From positions 150,458 to 214,457 of the forward strand of contig CBFHWU010000017.1 of assembly GCA_965659665.1 (NCBI GenBank): a DNA stretch of 64,000 nt, given 5' to 3'. Both the position numbers and the translations under genes were made by a program. This document shows positions 8,206 to 17,747 of this stretch, in pieces. Positions within the stretch are counted from its first letter, which is position 1; every line of letters starts with the position of its first letter. The notes beneath the pieces were generated by a model. It saw nothing but the letters and a program-made list of their open reading frames with translations. It was not told where the DNA came from and searched no databases. This DNA is from CBFHWU01 sp965659665. GTDB lineage: Bacteria; Bacteroidota; Bacteroidia; Flavobacteriales; Flavobacteriaceae.

Positions 8206-9645
8206 TTAACTTTTTAAGCTTTTTTTATGTTGATGTAAAGCCAATGAAACTTCATTGGCTCTTTCTTCTGTCAGATCGTAACTACTCATAATATACATGG
8301 CGAATAAAGTTCCTAAAATGGGCAACCCAGAAAAGAATAATCGTAAACCTAAAAGTGATTCTTCGGTTTGCGTTGCAGCTCCAGATTCAAAACCTATAAT
8401 AGAAAAAATAACGCCTGTTAATCCGCCCGCAATTCCAAAGCCAAACTTTACCATCCACCAATAAATGGCACCAAAAATACCTTCACGTCTTTTACCTGTT
8501 CTCAATTCATCTAAATCAATTACATCTGCTGTCATAGACATCATTAAAGTAAACAAGCTACCTATTCCGAATGAGAAAAAAGGCAAGGCAAATAAAAATA
8601 GATAAGGTTTTCCTGGAACAAACAAAAACCAAAGCATGACATACCCTATGATGGAAATAAATTGAGAAAGCATAAAAGCATTCTTTTTACCCATTTTTTT
8701 AGACAATCTAGTTACCAGAGGAATTACTAAAAATGTAGTTATTAAAGCACCAACACTTCCAAACAACGTTGGCCACCACCAAGCACCATCAGGACCTGTA
8801 ACGCCATTAAATAAGTAATAAACAATAATAAAGTATGTAAAAGCAGCAACGGTGTTAAAAGCATTATAAATTAAAAATGTAGCAATACATAATTTTTTAA
8901 ACTCTTTTATTTTGAAGGCTTCTCTAAAGTTAATCACAAAAATTGTGTGTAAATTATGTAGGATATTTTTAAAAGTAATACTTTCATATTTTTCGTTTAA
9001 AGTTGATCGTCCTTTGATAAAAAGTGCGGGTACAATTGCAAAAAGCATACAAATTAAGCCTACCCAAATGGCTAATTCTCTTACGGCTATTTCACTAGAT
9101 TCAAAAATGTTTTGATTATCCATAATTATCCAAAACCAAGGCGCAATTACCCAAGCCCATTGCCCAATAAATTGAGCTACTGCCATAATATTGGTACGTT
9201 CGTGAAAATCATCACTCATCTCATAACCCATAGCTACATAAGGCACACTAAAAATAGTAAGCCCTAAATAAAAGACCAACGACCATAGTAAAAAATAGAC
9301 AAAATTATAATCCATGGTGTTCTCTTTGTGCAATTGCCACATAATGATAAAGGATATTCCCATAATAATTGAACCTAAGAAAACATATTGCCTTCTTCTT
9401 CCCCATTTCGATTTTGTATTATCTGAGATAAAGCCCATAATTGGATCCGTAATAGCATCAAAAAGCCTTGGAGCTAAAGAAACTACTCCCCACATCCATC
9501 CAGGAAAACCTAGACTCTGCACAAGTACTACAATGAATATACTAATTGCTGCTGGAAACATCTGATTGGCCAGCATTCCAAAGCCAAAAGCAATTTTCTG
9601 TCCCATTTTTACTTTATGCGTTAACGCTGATTTAGAATCATTCAT
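8206..9645 (-). CDS. GPH-family sugar:cation symporter (MFS)
   Basis: An inner-membrane protein of 480 residues with about 12 hydrophobic segments. It carries the glycoside-pentoside-hexuronide symporter signature near residues 60-85 (PRLFDAITDPIMGF, then SDNTKSKWGRRR) and a second cytosolic motif DVIDLDELRTGKRREG in the middle of the C-terminal half. It is the last gene of the glucan operon, and its ATG overlaps the GH30 stop by 8 nt. The likely cargo is glucose or short beta-gluco-oligosaccharides, which the GH149-like phosphorylase could then process. The cargo is inferred from the operon. Confidence 0.85.
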   Translation of the reverse strand: MNDSKSALTHKVKMGQKIAFGFGMLANQMFPAAISIFIVVLVQSLGFPGWMWGVVSLAPRLFDAITDPIMGFISDNTKSKWGRRRQYVFLGSIIMGISFIIMWQLHKENTMDYNFVYFLLWSLVFYLGLTIFSVPYVAMGYEMSDDFHERTNIMAVAQFIGQWAWVIAPWFWIIMDNQNIFESSEIAVRELAIWVGLICMLFAIVPALFIKGRSTLNEKYESITFKNILHNLHTIFVINFREAFKIKEFKKLCIATFLIYNAFNTVAAFTYFIIVYYLFNGVTGPDGAWWWPTLFGSVGALITTFLVIPLVTRLSKKMGKKNAFMLSQFISIIGYVMLWFLFVPGKPYLFLFALPFFSFGIGSLFTLMMSMTADVIDLDELRTGKRREGIFGAIYWWMVKFGFGIAGGLTGVIFSIIGFESGAATQTEESLLGLRLFFSGLPILGTLFAMYIMSSYDLTEERANEVSLALHQHKKSLKS

Positions 9646-11137
9646 TATGTTTAATTTTTTTGTTACGTATAACAACCGTTTGAATTGCTTGAGGACTTAT
9701 TGTTATTTTTTTGGATAATTCATTAAGTTTAAGCTGAAAGCTTTTTGCTGTTTTTCCTTCATTAAAAAGGACAACAATTACTGAATTATCTGGGTTTTGT
9801 GAAGCGGTAACCATTAAATTTTTATCCGACTTATCCACATGTATCACTTCAGCACCAGGACGTATGAACTTACTAAAGTGAGCCATAGTGTAGTATAGAG
9901 GAGTAAAATAAACTTCATCTTTTTTAGGGTCAACAATCACTGGTGCAACACACCAGTTTTCGAACCAATTAGGCCCTCCTTGTCGATCGAGGACCATATT
10001 CCAGTCGACCCATCCATCTACCCAATTATTAAGACAACCAATAATATCTCTTGCATAGCGGTTGACGGGGGCATATTTTGGATGTAAGTGTTTTTTTTCC
10101 TCCTCACGCCAGTCATATCCCCAATCGGTAGCTTTTTTTTCCCAATACCACTGATCATCTTTCCAAAAGGGAACTTCTGAGTCTATACAGGCTTCTGTTT
10201 GAATTAAATATTTGTCAGGCGCTTTGTTATGAGCATATTGAAGCGCCTCAGGAAAGATAGCATATGTGCTTTCGTACCAATGAATGGCCGTTCCGTCAAA
10301 ATATTTTGAAGAAGCGGCATCTTTGAACATGACATCCACCCATTCTTTTAACTCCGCTCTGTTTTGGTCATACCCTAAAATCTTAAGATGACCTTTCCCG
10401 TCAGCTTCAAGTTGAGGACCCAAATGATTTTGGACAAAATCCGTCATTTCTTCTGCACTAAAATGCATGCTTTCCCAATTATTTCCGTTCCCAAGAGGTT
10501 CATTTTCAACCGTAAATCCCCACAAGTCAATCCCTTCGGTTTTGTAGGCATCGGCATATTTTGAAAAAAATAAAGCCCAAGTATCATAATACTCTGGAAG
10601 CAGCTTTCCACCTACCCAATGGTTATTATCTTTCATCCATGGAGCTGCAGTCCAAGGAGAAGCAAATATTTTAAATCCTTCCTCCGAAATGGCCATAGCG
10701 TCTCTAATCATCGGTATGATATCATCTTTGTCTTCCTCAACAGAAAAATGATCTAAATTTTTATCACCAACCACAGGCGTATAAGAATAATTGGAGAGTG
10801 AAAAATCACAAGAATTCATATGAGTTCTTGTGAGAGAATAATGGGCTCCTTCTTTTGAAAAGTAAGCTTGCAATATAGTATCACGTTTTTTAGGACTTAA
10901 TTGATTGAGCAGATAAGCTGATGATTCGGTGAAAGCTCCTCCAAAACCGGTAATGGTTTGGTATTTCTTTTGAAGGTTTAGTATAACCTCTGAAGCTTCT
11001 TTTTGTTCACTAAAATCGGACACTAAAGTGAGCTTATTCCCATTTTCAGAAGTTTCATATACCTCTATGCTATGTTGTGGATTTTTGCTGCACGAACTCA
11101 TGAAAACAAAAAAGAGTAGCATTATTCTATATATCAT
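9638..11137 (-). CDS. GH30 family glycoside hydrolase lipoprotein (beta-1,6-glucanase candidate)
   Basis: A 499-residue lipoprotein with signal peptide and lipobox FMSSC. GH30 hallmarks are QTITGFGGAFTESSAY at the start of the barrel, the acid/base in WGFTVENEPLG, the nucleophile in LIQTEACID, and a C-terminal beta-sandwich (NSVIVVLFNEGKTAKSF). Bacterial GH30 members in laminarin loci remove beta-1,6-linked glucose branches; the family also includes glucosylceramidases. In this operon, next to GH17 and a glucan phosphorylase, branch removal from laminarin is the best reading. Confidence 0.88.
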   Translation of the reverse strand: MIYRIMLLFFVFMSSCSKNPQHSIEVYETSENGNKLTLVSDFSEQKEASEVILNLQKKYQTITGFGGAFTESSAYLLNQLSPKKRDTILQAYFSKEGAHYSLTRTHMNSCDFSLSNYSYTPVVGDKNLDHFSVEEDKDDIIPMIRDAMAISEEGFKIFASPWTAAPWMKDNNHWVGGKLLPEYYDTWALFFSKYADAYKTEGIDLWGFTVENEPLGNGNNWESMHFSAEEMTDFVQNHLGPQLEADGKGHLKILGYDQNRAELKEWVDVMFKDAASSKYFDGTAIHWYESTYAIFPEALQYAHNKAPDKYLIQTEACIDSEVPFWKDDQWYWEKKATDWGYDWREEEKKHLHPKYAPVNRYARDIIGCLNNWVDGWVDWNMVLDRQGGPNWFENWCVAPVIVDPKKDEVYFTPLYYTMAHFSKFIRPGAEVIHVDKSDKNLMVTASQNPDNSVIVVLFNEGKTAKSFQLKLNELSKKITISPQAIQTVVIRNKKIKHNE

Positions 11138-11166
11138 AGTTTATTTTTTGTGCATCTCACCTGTAC

Positions 11167-12213
11167 TTATAAGTATGAGAATCCATTATATTTTGCTTTA
11201 ATGATGTTAAATGTTTCTTTTTTGTTTCTATCGATATCTACTATTCCCCAAAACTCCTCATTGGCTGTGCCGTCGTAGGGAACTCCACTACTATTTGGAG
11301 CCCAGCCCCCAATATCTTGTTGATTGGGGTTTCCTGCTTTCCACCAGCCATCACTAAATGAAAAAATTAATACGCCACTGTTGGCCTCACTGTTTTCAAA
11401 AACTTGGTCTATGATTTGGGCATTAGCCGCTGCTTGAGCACTTTGATTTTCCCCTTGATCAAATCCATCTCTGGCAATGGTCATATAGCTATCGCTTCCT
11501 GCTTCCGAAAAATAGATGGGTTTATCACTTACATTCTCCCATTGAGGAAGTATTGATTGTGGGTTGTCCCAACGATAAATATTAATCCCCCAAATATCAA
11601 CTTCTGGACTTAAGGATAAAGCATTAGCATCTGGTAATTCTCCGTGTGCGGTTGCTACAGGATGATATATATCATTCTCGTGGATAAGTTTTGCAGCATT
11701 GTTAAGTGCATTATACCAGTTGTCAATATTCCCATTAAACAATTCAGGATGATAATTATACTCATTACCCAACTCCCAAAAAAGAATCGCATTATGATGT
11801 TTAAAATTGTTTACGTAATCGATAAATGAGCCTGAAAGAATATCATAATATCCATTTTGATTATATCCAAAACCCATGATAACTTTTAGGCCAGCTTGAT
11901 CAATTTTATCTAGGATTTGGAGCTGTACAATAGGTGCGTATACTCTGATGGTGTTTATTCCAGCTTCAACCATCAAGGCTAGGTCTTGGTCAATACTAGC
12001 AAAGCTTCTTATATTGTTACTTCCTTTTGGAACAGGATGATAACACACTCCTTTAATAAAATAAGGAACATCATTGACCAATATTCTTTTGTTTGAAATG
12101 CTCACAACTTGACGTTGAGGCGAGGAAGTATTCTCTTCATTTTGAGGGTTCGACTTTCCACACCCCAAAAAAAGAAAGGTCAAAGTCACAGTTAAAAAAT
12201 TTAATTTATTCAT
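11167..12213 (-). CDS. Clan GH-A glycoside hydrolase lipoprotein (GH2-barrel/GH5-like)
   Basis: A 348-residue lipoprotein (lipobox LFLGC) with a TIM barrel. It opens with NDVPYFIKGVCYHPVPKG, has GINTIRVYAPI, the acid/base in WELGNEYNYHP and the probable nucleophile in YFSEAGSDS, and ends in FSDGWWKAGNP and EEFWGIVDIDR, like the barrel domain of GH2 and related GH5-like enzymes. No beta-sandwich domains are attached. Its start overlaps the GH17 stop by 8 nt. A beta-glucan substrate is inferred from the operon. The exact CAZy family was not settled by eye. Confidence 0.75.
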   Translation of the reverse strand: MNKLNFLTVTLTFLFLGCGKSNPQNEENTSSPQRQVVSISNKRILVNDVPYFIKGVCYHPVPKGSNNIRSFASIDQDLALMVEAGINTIRVYAPIVQLQILDKIDQAGLKVIMGFGYNQNGYYDILSGSFIDYVNNFKHHNAILFWELGNEYNYHPELFNGNIDNWYNALNNAAKLIHENDIYHPVATAHGELPDANALSLSPEVDIWGINIYRWDNPQSILPQWENVSDKPIYFSEAGSDSYMTIARDGFDQGENQSAQAAANAQIIDQVFENSEANSGVLIFSFSDGWWKAGNPNQQDIGGWAPNSSGVPYDGTANEEFWGIVDIDRNKKETFNIIKAKYNGFSYL

Positions 12214-13462
12214 ATAATAGTGTTGAATTGAAGACGTTGTTTAAAAGTTTTTCCTTACTCCCTTTATAGGTTTTTCTTATCGTGTTTCCATCTCTGGATA
12301 GGTTTGAAAAAACACCCTGATCAACCTGTTTCCAAATGGCGTACTTTGCTTTACCATCAACGGTAAACAAGCCAAAATGATTTTCGGAACCGTTAGGATT
12401 TTCAGCATCTTTCCATTTTTCATCAAATGCTTCGAAATAAAAACAGGTGATGTTTTTACTTTTACTCCATGATTGGATGTGTTGATAGTAGAGCGCTTGT
12501 TTGTATTGGTCGGCGGCATGAGAGCCATTATTACCATAAAATCCGTTTGACTGATTTGCCCACCCTGTTTCCCCAATATGAACTGGTTTTGTTATACCCA
12601 TTCGCTCCATATAAGATATGACAGCGTTAAATTGTGAAATTGCATACCGAGCAGCTCTTTCCATGTTTTGCTCTATCAGTTCCATATCGTCCAGTCCCCC
12701 CGAATCGTTTAACTCCCAAAAACTGGGGTTATAGTGGGTATCATGAAAAGGATAGGTATGCACAGAGACATAGTCAACTTCCCTGATCAGTGCATTCAAA
12801 TCATCATTGTGATAAGAGTCATCACCTCCTCCCCATGAAGCATAATTATCAGAACTTGTAATCCATAAGTCTTTTGGAAGTTTGTGATGATTTTTTAATA
12901 ACTGTAAATGAGCAACCCATTTTAAAATAATCGAAGGGGTTACAAAATAATTTGATGCCCAATGAACCATGGCTTCATTCCCAACCGATATGATTTTGAC
13001 GATATCACGGTATTGATTGGCTAGCTTCACAGCTTTATCGATTTCCAATCTATTGGACAATTTATCTTCTTTTGTGTGATTAGGTTGATGTGTCCAAGCA
13101 TTTTCACAATTGATCCAAGCTCCTAGCATGACATACATTTCAAAAGATGACTCTTCTTTTTTAAGCTCACGGATCGCTTTCAGAATATTAGGAGCGTGTT
13201 CGAATTGTACGTTATAGGTGCGAATGATTTTGATGCCAATAGCCTCTAAAATTCTTAAATCTTCCTTTATTTGGTTAATAGTAGGCTGGATATCTCTAGA
13301 GTTTTTACGGTACCCCCCATATGAAATAGCCAGATAATCTGCGTTTCCTAAAATTTGTGAAGCAGATTTTGACACATACGAATGCTCAGCTTTTTTGCAG
13401 GACGTAAATAGCATACATAAGCTGCATGTCAACACGAAAATGGATCTAAAATGTATCAACAT
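12206..13462 (-). CDS. GH17 endo-beta-1,3-glucanase lipoprotein
   Basis: A 418-residue lipoprotein (lipobox LFTSC) of family GH17. Visible motifs are ADYLAISYGGYR, IIRTYNVQFEH, the acid/base in IISVGNEAMVHW, YVSVHTYPFHDTHYNP and the nucleophile in VHIGETGWANQ, followed by FYFEAFDEKWKD. Flavobacterial GH17 enzymes cut beta-1,3-glucan chains of laminarin. It follows the phosphorylase gene after 50 nt. As a lipoprotein it should act in the periplasm or at the cell surface. Confidence 0.9.
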   Translation of the reverse strand: MLIHFRSIFVLTCSLCMLFTSCKKAEHSYVSKSASQILGNADYLAISYGGYRKNSRDIQPTINQIKEDLRILEAIGIKIIRTYNVQFEHAPNILKAIRELKKEESSFEMYVMLGAWINCENAWTHQPNHTKEDKLSNRLEIDKAVKLANQYRDIVKIISVGNEAMVHWASNYFVTPSIILKWVAHLQLLKNHHKLPKDLWITSSDNYASWGGGDDSYHNDDLNALIREVDYVSVHTYPFHDTHYNPSFWELNDSGGLDDMELIEQNMERAARYAISQFNAVISYMERMGITKPVHIGETGWANQSNGFYGNNGSHAADQYKQALYYQHIQSWSKSKNITCFYFEAFDEKWKDAENPNGSENHFGLFTVDGKAKYAIWKQVDQGVFSNLSRDGNTIRKTYKGSKEKLLNNVFNSTLLYE

Positions 13463-13512
13463 ATTTTATTCAAAATATTGTGGGTGAAAATCTAATGATG
13501 GTATTTAATACG

Positions 13513-16500
13513 TTAGTTTTTTTTTACCCATACGACTATTTTTTTTATTTCATTGGTTCTTTTAAATAACGCAGTACTCATTTCAGAGTCAAGATATTTG
13601 CCCATAAACTCCTTAGTTGATCCGTTACTTAAATGAACTTCTACTTTTTCAATAGCAGATTTTTTATATACCACAGGTACCTGACAGTATGTAAAGCCTA
13701 AAGAATCTTTTTCTAATTCCACAACACAGGGTTGTTTGTTTATAGTAATGTAATGATACAGTTGTTTTTCATTCAAAAACTCTTCGCTTTGCAATAACAC
13801 GGGGTTAAAACCTAGAATCCCCTTATTAACATGGACACCTAATTCTCCAAAGCGACTTAATATATCTTCTTTTACTTGTCCAGTCATTCCTGGTTGTTGA
13901 GCGCCTTTTCCTTCTGGAGTATGAGAGTAGGCATCGGTTGGGAAAGCACCATACAAATCGGGAGATTTATCCACTCCAATCCCTGCATTTATTTCAAAAT
14001 AATGGTCAAAAAGTCTTCCAATTATTGCGTTATCGTCATTTTGATCAATGGCTTTTTGAGTGACTTCTAAAACCGCTAATAAAAGTTTGGATACCATATG
14101 CCAGTAAATGGAGCCAAGACCTTCATATCCAAAAAACGTTCCTGATCTTCCTGTGAAAGATTTGTGATCAAACACATGTTCGAAAATATGATAAAGGGTG
14201 TCAGATTCTTTATGGACTAAATCCATGTAATGTTCTGGAAGTTCCTGTAGTGCTTTTTTAAGAGAATTAACATTATTAAAACTCCCATTAAAGTGATATT
14301 CACCAATACAATCAACGGTAAGAATCTGATGATTTCCATCCTTAACCAATTTGGTTAACAAGGGGGAACTAAGAACTTTTTGCTTAGGAATCGTATTTTT
14401 ATGAACGAATCTTGGTAAATCTTTGTTAGGATATAAAATATAGCTGTATTGGTCTGGTCTAAACAAGCTACTTGCCTTAAGCGCGTCAAGTACTTTGAGA
14501 CTTTCTAGTGACGTTAAATATCCCGAACTCAACACTGCTACTTGTCCTTCAAGCATTTCAGGTAAATGGGATACCTCAACTTTATCCTCCCCCCTCAAAG
14601 TCATTAAATTATAAGCATGATAAAGGGCGTCATTTCGTTGATTAGCTCTTATTGAATGCTCTAAATACTCTAAAGAAACCTCCAAAAAAGTTTCAATATC
14701 ACTTTTGCTAATGGCATGTTTAACTCCTGAAAATTGATGTTCATAAATTGAGGTTCGATAATCACATCCTGCTTGGCCTAAACCGTCTAAAATTGTTTTT
14801 CGTTTAGTGTCAGAAATTGCACTTGACAACGCAGATCTGTTGTTGACCAAGACATCGGTAATTTGATTTAAAAACTGTTGGAGTTCCTGTGAGATTTCCA
14901 CATCATTTACGTCAGATTTTTTTACCACATCAAAAAAGAAATCTAAAAACCTTCTCAAATAATATAAAGTCACCATCGAAACTCCATTTCCGACAAGTGC
15001 ATTATTGGCATCGTTCCATTCAGGTCTTTGTGTATTCATCCAAATACCGCCCTGAGGAATAAAATTTGACATTTTAGCTAAAACAGTAGCTAATATTTTT
15101 TCAATAAAATTAACTTGGTAAATAGACGAATTCATGGCGCCTAATAAGGCACCATCCACTCCTATTTTATTTCGCTTTTTATGTATTTCAGCTTCCTCTT
15201 CATGATCAAAATCGATTGTATTTTTTGAATCTTTTAATATTTCTCGATACTTTTTTATTTGATAAGGAACATTGGCATAAACAAACAGATCCTGCGTAAA
15301 ATAAGTTGAAAGAGTATTTGGATAATAGTCTTCTATAAACTCTAAAAATTTTAATAAATAGATGATTTGATGGTCCCCCCAATATCCGATATACGCCCAT
15401 GGATTGTCAGGTTCGATCGTTTCCCAATCAAATCCGCCTTTAGTTACGCGGTATGGGTTGTATCCATCAAATGTGGTAGCATTCAAAAACTTATGCATCA
15501 TTCCGTTGATAAACGCTGGATAGGAATGCGCTAGTGCCTCCCAGTTTTGAAAAATATCTCGCCAGTTCCCTTGATAATCCAGAACTTTAGATCCATCATC
15601 TTCATTTTGGGTGTTGATCGAAAATTTATTCCAGGGTCGACTAGGATCGCCATGTCGACGACTAAACATAAGAGGTAAATATTCACTACATAATCGCTTA
15701 AAATTAGGATCCTCTTCATTTTCAAATAAGAGTTTTAACTCACTTAATGTAAAAATTTCGGGAAGTGGTTCAAGAATACTCGCTTTTTCGGCATATACTT
15801 CTTTGTTGGCGCTAGCGATATATGGAATGAAATCTGATTTTTCTATTTCATAGTTATGATCAAAAATCCCACCCCTCATGATGTTAAACATGGTATTGGA
15901 AAAATGGCGGATATTTCGAAGATTATCTGCGGTTTTTTGTATGCCATCAGCAGCACCAACCAATTCCAAAAGATGCAATGATCCTGCTTCAATATCCTTT
16001 GAAATATCACTTGCGATATCCTTTTTGGTTTTGATATTTTCTTTTAGTTGAATAACATTGGGGATGGACTTATTAACATCAGCCACGATGATCCATTCCT
16101 CAGAAGAGTTTTTTCCTAAACTTATTTTAGCATTTAAAAAATAGGCCCCTTTTTCTGCTTTAATATCCTCTTCTTGTGTTACCACAAACCCTTTTCTAAA
16201 ATTATTGAGTTGTAATGAGGACAATAATTTTTTGGAATCTTTTAACCCCACAGACCATACTATGTTAGCTTTTAGTGCTTCACTTGGTTCCGCTTTGTCA
16301 ACGATAATTGCACTAAGGGAATAAATGCCCAGTCCAGTATCTTTTTCAAGTTCACACTTCTTGTATGCATCCACTAAATTACTGGTGCTATTCTGAAGTG
16401 CTTCCTCAACTCCATAAGGCAAAATATTTTGAATCCCGTCGATAAGGTCAACTTGAATCTTTTCCGATCCATGATGAGTAATTTTTGATTTTCTTACAAA

Positions 16501-16977
16501 ACCAAATATATCACTTGAGTTCCATTCATAACTAAAGGTGAGGGATAAATCGTGGTTAATCTCTTCAAAAACAACTTTATTCCCATAAGCGTTTTTGTAA
16601 AGGTTTCGGGAGATATGATATACTCCTGTTTGATTCACAGAAAACGGCTCCCAAAGAAAAGTTTTATCGGATTTTGATACTAAAAATATAGTTTTACTTC
16701 CTGTAGTTTCGGCCGATTCCGTAATTTTATCATCTGTGTAATATGGAAATAGTGCATTGTTGCTGTCTTTTCTTCCCGCAGATAAACTTCCAAGACTGGA
16801 TATAAACATCCAGTGGTTTGAATTACTTACGATACTCATAAAAAAAGGTCGCATTACATCTACATTTGAAATTTTGTAGTATGTTTCTTTTCCTATATTT
16901 ACCTGTTGACCTTTTACTTGTTGATGTGAAAAGTAGGCTTCATGATTGCCTATATATATTTTTTTGTTAATAGTCAT
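13513..16977 (-). CDS. GH149-like beta-1,3-glucan phosphorylase, cytoplasmic
   Basis: A 1154-residue protein without a signal peptide. The N-terminal half is a beta-sandwich with GSLSAGRKDSNNALFPYY, and the C-terminal half an alpha/alpha barrel with SRRHGDPSRPWNKF, YQGNWRDIFQNWEAL and PEWNDANNALVGNG, where the Asp near residue 655 sits where GH94-type enzymes keep their catalytic acid. Size and layout match family GH149, which phosphorolyses beta-1,3-gluco-oligosaccharides to glucose-1-phosphate; GH161 is an alternative. It is first in the operon, followed by GH17, GH-A, GH30 and the symporter. The activity is inferred from resemblance, not measured. Confidence 0.75.
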   Translation of the reverse strand: MTINKKIYIGNHEAYFSHQQVKGQQVNIGKETYYKISNVDVMRPFFMSIVSNSNHWMFISSLGSLSAGRKDSNNALFPYYTDDKITESAETTGSKTIFLVSKSDKTFLWEPFSVNQTGVYHISRNLYKNAYGNKVVFEEINHDLSLTFSYEWNSSDIFGFVRKSKITHHGSEKIQVDLIDGIQNILPYGVEEALQNSTSNLVDAYKKCELEKDTGLGIYSLSAIIVDKAEPSEALKANIVWSVGLKDSKKLLSSLQLNNFRKGFVVTQEEDIKAEKGAYFLNAKISLGKNSSEEWIIVADVNKSIPNVIQLKENIKTKKDIASDISKDIEAGSLHLLELVGAADGIQKTADNLRNIRHFSNTMFNIMRGGIFDHNYEIEKSDFIPYIASANKEVYAEKASILEPLPEIFTLSELKLLFENEEDPNFKRLCSEYLPLMFSRRHGDPSRPWNKFSINTQNEDDGSKVLDYQGNWRDIFQNWEALAHSYPAFINGMMHKFLNATTFDGYNPYRVTKGGFDWETIEPDNPWAYIGYWGDHQIIYLLKFLEFIEDYYPNTLSTYFTQDLFVYANVPYQIKKYREILKDSKNTIDFDHEEEAEIHKKRNKIGVDGALLGAMNSSIYQVNFIEKILATVLAKMSNFIPQGGIWMNTQRPEWNDANNALVGNGVSMVTLYYLRRFLDFFFDVVKKSDVNDVEISQELQQFLNQITDVLVNNRSALSSAISDTKRKTILDGLGQAGCDYRTSIYEHQFSGVKHAISKSDIETFLEVSLEYLEHSIRANQRNDALYHAYNLMTLRGEDKVEVSHLPEMLEGQVAVLSSGYLTSLESLKVLDALKASSLFRPDQYSYILYPNKDLPRFVHKNTIPKQKVLSSPLLTKLVKDGNHQILTVDCIGEYHFNGSFNNVNSLKKALQELPEHYMDLVHKESDTLYHIFEHVFDHKSFTGRSGTFFGYEGLGSIYWHMVSKLLLAVLEVTQKAIDQNDDNAIIGRLFDHYFEINAGIGVDKSPDLYGAFPTDAYSHTPEGKGAQQPGMTGQVKEDILSRFGELGVHVNKGILGFNPVLLQSEEFLNEKQLYHYITINKQPCVVELEKDSLGFTYCQVPVVYKKSAIEKVEVHLSNGSTKEFMGKYLDSEMSTALFKRTNEIKKIVVWVKKN

Positions 16978-17391
16978 TATTTTTGAACGTGTGGTGTTTT
17001 TTAGTTTTTTTTATTGTTATGTTTTGGATTGGTCGAAATCAAACACAGCCATACATCTATTTTATAAACTAGGATTTATAAAATTCTTTAAATTTATGTG
17101 TTATAATTAATGTGATAAAAAAAAATAACCCTACAATAAGCATACAAACACAAACTTTAACATTTTCCCAAAAACCTTTTCAAATGACTGTAGTACACAC
17201 TAAATGAATAAAATGCAAGTTGAAACACTCTGTTAATGAAGTAGAATTCCTCAAAAAAACTAAGACATTAATAAAAAAAGTCTTTTTTCTTAAAGCATCA
17301 TTCAATAAAAACATTACTTTTTTATAAAATTTGTAGCCTCTCATTTAATGAAACTATTTCTACTACTGGAAAATAAGGATTGAATTAATGG
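16978..17391. other. Intergenic region upstream of the glucan operon
   Basis: About 410 nt without a gene between the phosphorylase start and the truncated MBL gene. It should hold the minus-strand promoter of the glucan operon. A weak -7 candidate (TGTGTTTG on the minus strand, 17047-17040) and the paired TACAA motif at 17129-17150 are the only signals seen. Confidence 0.5.
17129..17150 (-). promoter_or_regulatory. Paired TACAA operator candidate upstream of the glucan operon
   Basis: CCCTACAA at 17129-17136 is followed by CATACAAACA at 17141-17150, so the TACAA cores are 11 bp apart. Orientation and distance to the gene start (about 150 nt) match the stronger CCCCTACAAA pair at 241-261 (about 140 nt). 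A shared regulator, probably the one at 310-3189, is inferred. Confidence 0.4.
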
Positions 17392-17646
17392 GTGGGATTA
17401 TTCGCCATTTTAATACGTTGCAGTACCTACAAATTAGTTATTTCAACTATAAAAAATGAAGTATACATTCTATTTCTAATAATTACTGTATGCTCTTGTA
17501 TAGAGCAGAAGCACCCAACACGACTGACGAACAATATTAAGCCCGATATTGTTTATGATTCAATACGTACTTCAATAATTATTTTGGGTACGATTCAAGA
17601 CGCTGGCCTGCCCCACATTGCTTGTGCTAACGTCCAAATAAAATGA
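17392..17646 (+). pseudogene. Truncated MBL-fold (PqqB-like) lipoprotein gene
   Basis: The frame carries a lipoprotein-like hydrophobic stretch (FLIITVCSC) and then SIIILGTIQDAGLPHIACAN, which resembles the first strand of Bacteroidetes MBL-fold hydrolases of the PqqB type. All the metal-binding part is missing: the frame ends seven codons later, inside the left arm of the inverted repeat at 17628-17738. A natural start (ATG at 17456, reading MKYTFYF) is one frame out, so the signal peptide also seems frameshifted. The visible frame begins only at a GTG further upstream. This is a remnant and should not make an enzyme. Confidence 0.55.
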
Positions 17647-17738
17647 GTGCGCTCAAACTTTGATAGAAGAACAAATATTTCGATTTGGCACTTCAGTTTG
17701 TACGAAGAAAGAAAGCGCATTCATTTTATTGTTTGTTA
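17628..17738 (-). repeat. attC-like imperfect inverted repeat
   Basis: The left arm 17628-17653 (TAACGTCCAAATAAAATGA and on) pairs with the right arm 17714-17738, which ends TTGTTTGTTA. The core AATAAAATGARTGCGCT matches at 16 of 17 positions. The outer ends are TAAC and GTTA, separated from the core by a short unpaired part, and about 60 nt lie between the arms. This layout and the length of about 110 bp resemble integron attC sites, although the terminal boxes fit the RYYYAAC/GTTRRRY consensus only loosely. It begins 10 nt after the stop of the minus-strand lipoprotein gene, where a cassette would carry attC. Confidence 0.45.
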
Positions 17739-17747
17739 TGAAAATTT

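Noticed and set aside
13876..15853. Several open frames of 64-80 codons inside the phosphorylase gene
   Set aside because: They are shadows of a long gene with consistent coding pattern and have no start signals.
16978..17391. AAAAAAG/CTTTTTT hairpin near 17270-17290 as a terminator
   Set aside because: The stem is nearly all A:T and the neighbouring genes on both strands begin here, so none would end at this place.
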